From: Sulfitobacter faviae
GTDB taxonomy: Bacteria; Pseudomonadota; Alphaproteobacteria; Rhodobacterales; Rhodobacteraceae
Reading direction: 5' to 3'
DNA length: 64,000 nucleotides
Assembly: GCF_029870955.1 (NCBI RefSeq)
Contig: NZ_PGFQ01000001.1
Coordinates: 1,364,001-1,428,000, forward strand
The stretch's first letter is position 1, and each line of letters opens with the position of its first letter. The notes below the pieces were generated by a model. The model saw only the letters and a program-made list of their open reading frames with translations. It had not been told where the DNA came from and ran no database searches. A program made the translations under genes and the position numbers. Of the stretch, positions 57,516 through 64,000 are shown in pieces.

Positions 57516-60269
57516 TCAGGCTGTCGCGGGCTTACGGGGGGCCTGCGCGGCACGGCCCCGTTGCAAGAAGACCACCAGCGCCAGAAGTAGCAGGGCGGGG
57601 ATGAACATCCAGTACTTGCTGGGTTGCGGCATCGGTTTCAGCACCCGCAGTACCTCTTGATCCCAATCGAGGCCCGCGCCCTGCGCCGGGCTGTCATAGA
57701 GGACATCGTCGATGATCATCTTGTCGCCATCCTCGCGGAACATGAGACCCGCGGCCTCCAGCTTCTCGGCCCCAGTCTCACCTTCGCCGATGGGCAGCAG
57801 CGCCACGAACTCCAGCGGATCGCCCAGATCGTTCACGCCCGAGATGCGCAGCCGCAGCCGTTCGCCCGCGGGGGTCTCTTCAGCGGCCTGAACGATCTCG
57901 GTCGGGGCTTCCTCGCTATAGGGGGGATAGATCATGTCCATCCAAAAGCCCGGGCGGAACAGGGTAAAGGCGATGAGCAGCAGCGCGATAGTCTCGTAGA
58001 AACGGTTGCGGGCCAGAAAGAAGCCTTGGGTCGCCGCCGCGAAAAGCAGCATGGCCACGGTCGCCACCACAAAGATGAACAACCCCTGCCCCCATGTGAC
58101 CCCGATCAGCAGCAATTCCGTGTTGAAGATAAACAGGAACGGCAACGCCGCGGTGCGCAGAGAGTAGAAGAAGGCGACAAGCCCAGTGCGGATCGGATCA
58201 CCGCCCGAAACGGCGGCGGCGGCGAAACTCGCCAGACCCACGGGCGGGGTCACATCCGCCATGATGCCGAAGTAGAAGACGAAGAGATGCACCGCGATCA
58301 GCGGCACGATCAGCCCGTTCTGCTGGCCCAGCGTCACGATCACCGGCGCCAGTAGGGCCGAGACGACGATATAGTTCGCCGTGGTGGGCAGCCCCATGCC
58401 AAGGATCAGCGACAGCACCGCGGTCAGGAACAGGATGGCAAGGATATTGCCGCCCGAAAGCACTTCGACCACATCCGCCAGCGCCGAGCCGACACCGGTC
58501 TGGCTAACCGCGCCGACGATGATGCCCGCCGTGGCGGTGGCGATGCCGATACCGATCATGTTGCGCGCGCCGGTGACCAGACCGTCGATCAGGTCAAGGA
58601 ACCCGGCTTTGACATCGTTGACGAACTGGCTTTCACCCCGGAACATCGCCATCAGCGGGCGCTGCGTCAGCAGGATGAAGATCATATAGGCCGCCGCCCA
58701 AAAGGCCGAGAGGCCGGGCGACAGGCGGTCGACCATCAGCGCCCAGACCAGCACCACGACAGGCAGGATGAAATGCAGACCGGACCGCGCAGTTGGCCCC
58801 GGCATCGGCAGAGTGGTCACCTCGGCGTTGGGGTCTTCCATCTCAAGGGGTTCTTCCTTGCTCGCCACATAAAGCAGGCCGACATAGACCGCCGTGAGGA
58901 AGACAAAGATGATATAACCCGCCGTTTCGGGGAAGGCCGGGCGGATCCAGCCCATCAGGTAGTAAACCGCGAAGGACAGCGCGCAGATCGCGATGATTGC
59001 AAAGGCGATGCCGATAAGCTGCTGCACCAGCGGCTTGGGCGTATAGGCCCGCGGCAGACCCTGCATCCCGGCTTTCATCGCCTCAAGATGCACGATGTAG
59101 ACCAGCGCGATGTAAGAGATCACCGCAGGCAGGAAGGCGTGTTTGACCACGTCGAAATAGGGAATGCCGACATATTCGACCATCAGGAAGGCCGCAGCCC
59201 CCATGACGGGCGGCATGATCTGGCCGTTGACCGACGAAGCCACCTCGACCGCGCCTGCTTTTTCGGAGTTGAAGCCCACCTTCTTCATCAGCGGGATGGT
59301 GAAGGTGCCCGTGGTCACGACGTTGGCGATCGAGGAGCCCGAAATCAGGCCGGTCATGGCCGAGGCCACGACCGCCGCCTTGGCCGGGCCGCCGCGCATG
59401 TGGCCCATGAGGCTGAAGGCGACTTGAATGAAGTAGTTACCCGCCCCCGCACGGTCCAAAAGAGAGCCGAAAAGCACGAAGAGGAACACGAAAGAGGTCG
59501 ACACACCAAGCGCGATGCCAAAGACGCCTTCGGTCGTGATCCACTGGTGGTTCACGATCTCCGACAGGCTGTTGCCCTTATGGGCGATGATGCTGGGCAT
59601 ATAGGGGCCAAGCACGGTGTAGAAGAGAAAGACGCTCGCCACGATCATCAGCGCGGGACCGAGGGCGCGGCGGGTCGCTTCGAGCAGGATTAACAGGCCG
59701 GTCACCCCTGCGATATAATCCGGCAGGATCGGCGCGCCGACGCGGTTGGCGATGTCACGGTAAAAGATAAAGAGATAGAGCGCGCAGAAGGTGCCGACGA
59801 TGGCCAAGGCCCATTCCCAGATCGGAATGCGGTTCTTGGGCGACCCGAGCAGCACTGTCGCGACCACAAAGGCCGCCGGGATCGGGATCCACCAGACCGC
59901 GGTGGAATCCTTCGTACTGACCATAAAGAGCGCGGCAAGAACGATGGGAACGATGACGCCAAGCGCCACCTGAAAACTGGTGCGCGTGGCCGGAAACACC
60001 ATGATGCCAAGGAATACGGCAAAGCCAAGGTGAATGGAGCGGGCCAGCGTATCGTTGAAAAGGCCGATGGGCGAGGCGATGTAGAGTTGGAATAGGGACC
60101 AAGCCAAGGCCACCAGCAGCAGCAAGGTGCCCATCAACCCGCTGACAGAACGCCCACCCGTATCAGAAGAAGCGACAAGTTCGTCCAGCTCCGCTTGGCT
60201 CAATCCGCCCCGGTCACCGGTCGCGGCGGTTTCAACAGCCGCCGCCTTTTGCTGGTCCTTCTCAGACAT
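57516..60269 (-). CDS. TRAP transporter permease, fused 4TM-12TM subunit, TAXI type
   Basis: A 917-residue permease in which the small DctQ-like and large DctM-like parts are fused, as in TAXI systems. I start at ATG 60269 (MSEKDQQKAAAVETAATGDR) with AGGGGA upstream. The DctM part has GLISGSSIANVVTTGTFTIP and ILGMGLPTTANYIVVSALLA. The C-terminal 120 residues (DPLEFVALLPIGEGETGAEK, then IDDVLYDSPAQGAGLDWDQE) lie between the last two helices and look like a PDZ-like or DUF3394 domain. Substrate is unknown. Confidence 0.9.
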   Translation of the reverse strand: MSEKDQQKAAAVETAATGDRGGLSQAELDELVASSDTGGRSVSGLMGTLLLLVALAWSLFQLYIASPIGLFNDTLARSIHLGFAVFLGIMVFPATRTSFQVALGVIVPIVLAALFMVSTKDSTAVWWIPIPAAFVVATVLLGSPKNRIPIWEWALAIVGTFCALYLFIFYRDIANRVGAPILPDYIAGVTGLLILLEATRRALGPALMIVASVFLFYTVLGPYMPSIIAHKGNSLSEIVNHQWITTEGVFGIALGVSTSFVFLFVLFGSLLDRAGAGNYFIQVAFSLMGHMRGGPAKAAVVASAMTGLISGSSIANVVTTGTFTIPLMKKVGFNSEKAGAVEVASSVNGQIMPPVMGAAAFLMVEYVGIPYFDVVKHAFLPAVISYIALVYIVHLEAMKAGMQGLPRAYTPKPLVQQLIGIAFAIIAICALSFAVYYLMGWIRPAFPETAGYIIFVFLTAVYVGLLYVASKEEPLEMEDPNAEVTTLPMPGPTARSGLHFILPVVVLVWALMVDRLSPGLSAFWAAAYMIFILLTQRPLMAMFRGESQFVNDVKAGFLDLIDGLVTGARNMIGIGIATATAGIIVGAVSQTGVGSALADVVEVLSGGNILAILFLTAVLSLILGMGLPTTANYIVVSALLAPVIVTLGQQNGLIVPLIAVHLFVFYFGIMADVTPPVGLASFAAAAVSGGDPIRTGLVAFFYSLRTAALPFLFIFNTELLLIGVTWGQGLFIFVVATVAMLLFAAATQGFFLARNRFYETIALLLIAFTLFRPGFWMDMIYPPYSEEAPTEIVQAAEETPAGERLRLRISGVNDLGDPLEFVALLPIGEGETGAEKLEAAGLMFREDGDKMIIDDVLYDSPAQGAGLDWDQEVLRVLKPMPQPSKYWMFIPALLLLALVVFLQRGRAAQAPRKPATA

Positions 60270-60369
60270 ATCGTCCCCTGTCGGCTCCACCTTGGGGCGG
60301 ATGCGCATATTGTTCTTCGGGCCTCTGACGGCAGCGTACCGCCGCCAGAGCTATCATGTCACGGATAGA

Positions 60370-61329
60370 TTACTCGAGCCAACCTTGCTCTTTGTAATAC
60401 TTCTCGGCGCCGGGGTGCAGCGGCGCGGAAAGACCGCCCGAGATCATTTCCTCTTGGGTCAGGTTCTCAAAGGCAGGGTGCAGACGCTTGAAACGGTCGA
60501 AGTTGTCAAAGACCGCCTTGACCACCTGATAGACGACTTCGTCGTCAACATCGGCGGAGGTCACGAAGGTGGCTTTCACACCAAAGGTTTTCACGTCTTC
60601 GTCGGTGCCCTTATACATGCCGCCCGGCACGGTGGCCTCGGCATAATAGGGGTTGTCGTCGATCAGACCTTGGATCGCGTCACCGTCCACGGGGATCAGC
60701 TTGGCGTCGACGGTCGACACGGCTTCTTGGATCGAACCGTTGGGGTGGCCCACGGTGTAGATGATCGCGTCCACCTTGTTGTCGCCCAGAGCGGCGGCTT
60801 GCTCAGCCGGTTTCAGCTCGGAAGCCAGTGCGAAATCGTCCAGCGTCCAGCCTTTGGCGTCCATCACGACTTCCATGGTGGCGCGCTGACCGGAACCGGG
60901 GTTGCCAATGTTCACGCGCTTGCCTTTGAGGTCGTCGAAGGACTCGATGCCGCTGTCGGCACGGGCGATGACGTTGAAGGGCTCACCATGCACGGAGAAG
61001 ACCGCGCGCAGGTTGTCGAACTTGTCACCCTCGAACTGGGAAGAGCCGTTGTAGGCGTGGAACTGCCAGTCGGACTGGGCCACGCCCATGTCCATGTCGC
61101 CCGCTTTAATCGCGTTGATGTTGGCGATGGACCCGCCGGTCGACGGCGCGGTGCATTTCAGGTTGTGATCCGCGGTGCCGCGGTTCACCAGACGGCAGAT
61201 CGACTGACCGACGACAAAGTAAACGCCTGTCTGACCACCGGTGCCGATGGTGATGAACTTTTCCTGAGCCATGGCCGCAGTGCCGGCCACCATGGCACCG
61301 GTCATCGCGAGCATTTTGAACATTTTCAT
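60370..61329 (-). CDS. TAXI-family TRAP solute-binding protein
   Basis: A 319-residue secreted protein. ATG 61329 (MKMFKMLAMTGAMVAGTAAM, signal to AQ) follows GGGAGACATC. The mature part begins EKFITIGTGGQTGVYFVVGQ, the TAXI signature, and continues LKCTAPSTGGSIANINAIKA. It feeds the fused permease encoded 100 bases on. Ligands in this family include glutamate and dicarboxylates; none can be chosen here. Confidence 0.93.
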   Translation of the reverse strand: MKMFKMLAMTGAMVAGTAAMAQEKFITIGTGGQTGVYFVVGQSICRLVNRGTADHNLKCTAPSTGGSIANINAIKAGDMDMGVAQSDWQFHAYNGSSQFEGDKFDNLRAVFSVHGEPFNVIARADSGIESFDDLKGKRVNIGNPGSGQRATMEVVMDAKGWTLDDFALASELKPAEQAAALGDNKVDAIIYTVGHPNGSIQEAVSTVDAKLIPVDGDAIQGLIDDNPYYAEATVPGGMYKGTDEDVKTFGVKATFVTSADVDDEVVYQVVKAVFDNFDRFKRLHPAFENLTQEEMISGGLSAPLHPGAEKYYKEQGWLE

Positions 61330-61551
61330 AAGATGTCTCCCATTGTTATAATTGGCGGACCACCCTTTAGGCCTCCGCCATTGCATGCACAAGTAGAGCG
61401 CCGCAGCCTTCAGGCAATTGACTGGGCAGGGAAATTTCAAACGCGCCGTTCGGGCCGCGAGCAGACATGCCCCTGTGGCGGGAATCCCCGATTTCACGTT
61501 AGGTCGGTTTTTCATCGCAATCAATGCGGCTGACACGAAGGGCCGCGAAGC

Positions 61552-63151
61552 CTACCCGACGGGCTGGGGCAGGTCAGGCAGAACCGGCGCGGCGGCGATC
61601 AGCGATTTAGTATAAGCATGCTGCGGCGCGTCAAAGACCTGCGCGGTCTCTCCGGCCTCGACGATCTTGCCAGACTGCATCACCAACACCCGATCCGTCA
61701 CCGTGCGCACCACCGACAGGTCATGCGAGATGAAAAGATAGGTCAGGTCATAATGGCTGCAAAGATCGGCCAGCAGATCAAGGATCTGCGCCCGGACCGA
61801 GACATCAAGCGCGCTGACGGCCTCATCGAACAGGATCAACTCAGGCCGGATGATCAGCGCCCGGGCAATGGCGATCCGCTGGCGCTGACCGCCGGAGAAT
61901 TCGTGAATGTATTTCCGCGCATCCGCCGGGCGCAGTCCCACGGCGGTCAAGGCTTCGTCGATCGCGCGGGATCGGTCGGCCCCCTGCGGCGGGTTGTCGA
62001 GCAGGTGAAACGGCTCGGTCACCAAACGGTCGACCCTGTGGCGCGGGTTGAAGCTGCCGAAAGGGTCTTGAAACACCACCTGCATCTTGCGGCGCACGGC
62101 GAGGTTCGGCTGCGTCCCGGTAAAGACCGGCTGGCCATCGACAGTGATACTGCCCTCTTGCACCGGCTCCAGACCCAAAATCGCCCGCGTCAGGGTCGAT
62201 TTCCCGCAACCGGATTCCCGACCAGCCCCAAACGCTCCCCCGGTTCAGGGTAAAGCTGAGGTGGTCCACCGCGCGGAACGTGCCGGGCGCGCCGAAGAGT
62301 GTCTTGCGCGGCAGATGGTAGTCGCGGCAGACGCCTTTGACCTCTAACAGAGGCTGAGGCGCGGGCGGTGCGGGCAGGTTCACCTCATGGCGTGAGGCGT
62401 CGAAAAGCATTTTGGTATAGGGATGCTGCATGTTGTGCAGCAGGGCCTGCGTCTCCCCCTGTTCGACGATCTGCCCCTTGCGCATGACGATGATCCGGTC
62501 GGCCATATCCGCCACGACGGCAAGGTCGTGGGTAATCATCAACAGCCCCATGCCGTCTTCGCGCGCCAAACGGGTCAGCAGGGCGAGGATCTGCGCCTGT
62601 GTGGTGACATCCAGCGCGGTGGTCGGCTCATCGGCAATTAGCAGACGGGGGCGCAGGGCGATGGCGATGGCGATCACCACCCGCTGGCGCTGCCCACCGC
62701 TCAGCTCATGCGGATAGCGCGACAGGGGGAAGCGGTCTTGGGGCAGGCCGACGCGGGTCAGCGTATCGGCGGCACGGGCCTCGGCCTCGGCCCGGGAGAC
62801 GCTGGGTTCATGCACCCGGATGGTCTCAGCCACTTGGCGACCGATGCTCTGCACCGGGTTGAGCGCGGTCATCGGCTCTTGGAACACCATGCCGATGTCA
62901 TTGCCGCGCATATCGCAAAGCGCTGCCTCGTCCATCTGGGTCAGATCGTCCTCGCCCAGCATGATATGCCCGGTCGTCGTCGCGCCCTTGGGCAAGAGTT
63001 GCATCGCCGCCAGCGCGGTCATCGACTTGCCCGAGCCGCTTTCCCCGGTCACGGCCACAATCTCTCCCGGTGCGACGGAAAAAGTCACCCCGTCTAGGAT
63101 GCGCAGCCCGTGGATCGAGAGCGAAAGATTGGAAACGGTCAGAAGCGTCAT
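61552..63151 (-). pseudogene. Dipeptide/oligopeptide ABC ATPase, DppD-DppF fusion, two frameshifts as read
   Basis: A fused ATPase of about 533 residues. The first domain has [40 protein letters not shown] and [14 protein letters not shown]. The second has VVFQDPFGSFNPRHRV, EFSGGQRQRIAIARAL and LILFDEAVSALDVS. Between them the frame breaks twice in 25 bases, at CCCCC 62237-62241 and CCC 62217-62219. Adding one base at each gives LNRGERLGLVGESGCGKSTL, the second Walker A, so both deletions are needed to explain the reading. It overlaps dppC by four bases. Confidence 0.88.
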
Positions 63152-63963
63152 GTGCGTGCCACCCTCAGACGGGGATCAAGCAGATCGCGCAGCCCGTCAC
63201 CCATCAGGTTCAGCCCCAGCACCGTCAGGATGATCGCGAACCCCGGCATCAGGGCCATATGCGGCGCAATGCTGACCATGGTCTGCGCATCGGCCAGCAT
63301 CCGGCCCCAAGACGGCACCGGCGGCTGCGCGCCGAGGCCGACATAGCTCAGCCCCGCCTCGGCGAGGATGCCGAGAGAGAATTGGATGGTCCCCTGCACG
63401 ATCAGCAGATTGGCGACATTGGGCAGGATATGCTCGAACGAGATCCGCGCCGCGGATTTGCCCGCCACCCGTGCCGCCATGATGAACTCCCGCTGCCACA
63501 GCGACAGCGCCGCACCACGGGTGATCCGAGCGAAAACGGGAATGTTGAAGATGCCGATGGCGATAATGGCATTGATCGCCCCCGCCCCGAAAACCGCCGT
63601 GATCAGAATGGCGATGACGATGGCCGGAAAGGCAAAGACCAGATCATTGCCGCGCATGATGACCTCATCCACAAGGCTGCCGCGCCGCGCCGCGGCCCAA
63701 AGCCCCAACGGCACACCCACGCCCATGCCAATGCCCACCGCCACCAGCGCCACGGCGATAGAGGTGCGCGCACCGACCATGATCATGCTCAGAATATCGC
63801 GGCCAAAGTGATCCGTGCCCATCGGATGCGCCAGCGACGGGCTGCGCAGCTTGTTCGCAATATCAAGCCCGGCATAGTCATAGGGCGTCCAGACAAAGGA
63901 GATCAGCGCGGCCAGCAGAAAGACCGAGGTCAGCACGGCCCCAAGAAACAGGTTGCGGTTCAT
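63148..63963 (-). CDS. Dipeptide/oligopeptide ABC permease, DppC type
   Basis: A 271-residue permease. The N-terminal helix is LFLGAVLTSVFLLAALISFV; the OppC-type motif HPMGTDHFGRDILSMIMVGA and the EAA loop (MAARVAGKSAARISFEHILP) follow. ATG 63963 overlaps the preceding gene stop (ATGA). Confidence 0.92.
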   Translation of the reverse strand: MNRNLFLGAVLTSVFLLAALISFVWTPYDYAGLDIANKLRSPSLAHPMGTDHFGRDILSMIMVGARTSIAVALVAVGIGMGVGVPLGLWAAARRGSLVDEVIMRGNDLVFAFPAIVIAILITAVFGAGAINAIIAIGIFNIPVFARITRGAALSLWQREFIMAARVAGKSAARISFEHILPNVANLLIVQGTIQFSLGILAEAGLSYVGLGAQPPVPSWGRMLADAQTMVSIAPHMALMPGFAIILTVLGLNLMGDGLRDLLDPRLRVART

Positions 63964-64000
63964 GTGCGGGCCCTCAACCGGGGATCGACGGCGGCATAGG
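63960..64000 (-). CDS. DppB-type permease, C-terminal end only (cut by window edge)
   Basis: The last 12 codons read YAAVDPRLRART and end in a TGA that overlaps the dppC start. YAxxDPR is the usual end of OppB/DppB permeases. The rest of the gene lies right of the window. Confidence 0.72.
   Translation of the reverse strand, partial: YAAVDPRLRART

Noticed and set aside
60127..61533. 468-codon open frame opposite the TAXI binding protein
   Set aside because: It has no recognisable motif and the minus-strand gene has a signal peptide, ribosome-binding site and family signature.

Overview
The window reads as chromosomal DNA of a marine alphaproteobacterium of the Rhodobacteraceae (Roseobacter group). 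This rests on high GC, a bc1 operon whose cytochrome c1 carries a long acidic N-terminal domain, a TAXI-type TRAP transporter, a two-gene PqiA arrangement, and protein sequences that look rhodobacterial throughout. The species cannot be fixed from sequence alone.

Layout. 1-4564 is the right end of an integrated element: a P4-type tyrosine integrase, two AlpA-like regulators, a tightly coupled cluster of small genes, and an IS5/IS427-type insertion sequence that has split a hypothetical gene. It ends at a 24-base remnant resembling a tRNA-Leu 3' end. From there the content is core genome: a stand-alone receiver protein and an FAD oxidoreductase (4.6-6.5 kb); a polyamine-type ABC importer (6.7-11.1 kb); tRNA-Lys; dapF-mtaB; the petABC cytochrome bc1 operon (17.0-13.7 kb); a glutathione S-transferase and a PaiB-like flavoprotein; an FMN riboswitch with ribH; a TPP riboswitch with thiBPQ; aroC, a DMT exporter, cobO; a phosphodiesterase phoD behind two Pho boxes; the phenylacetate catabolic run (thiolase-paaABCDE-paaZ-paaX); an envelope block (rnd-like, kdsD, lptCAB, hpf, ptsN); an RND efflux pump with a MarR/GbsR-type regulator; a pqiAABC lipid-transport operon; a DJ-1/PfpI protein; a five-gene operon of undefined purpose (57.0-49.6 kb: nitrilase-type amidase, Orn/Lys/Arg decarboxylase, ATP-grasp ligase, C45 acyltransferase, CoA-transferase); a TAXI-TRAP uptake system with a UspA protein; and the distal part of a peptide ABC transporter running off the right edge.

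Two themes cut across the window. First, eight genes (dapF, thiP, phoD, probably paaD, lptC, the RND pump, the decarboxylase and the dipeptide ATPase) are broken by single missing bases. Nearly all lie at runs of G or C, and adding one base restores the conserved protein. I read these as homopolymer deletions in the assembly rather than true decay. Second, several transcription units carry recognisable control elements: FMN and TPP riboswitches, Pho boxes, and strong intrinsic terminators after petABC, between cobO and phoD, and after the DJ-1 gene.

The best candidate for an undescribed system is the 49.6-57.0 kb operon. Its enzyme set fits assembly or remodelling of an acylated amine or amino-acid conjugate. 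That product is inferred, not shown.
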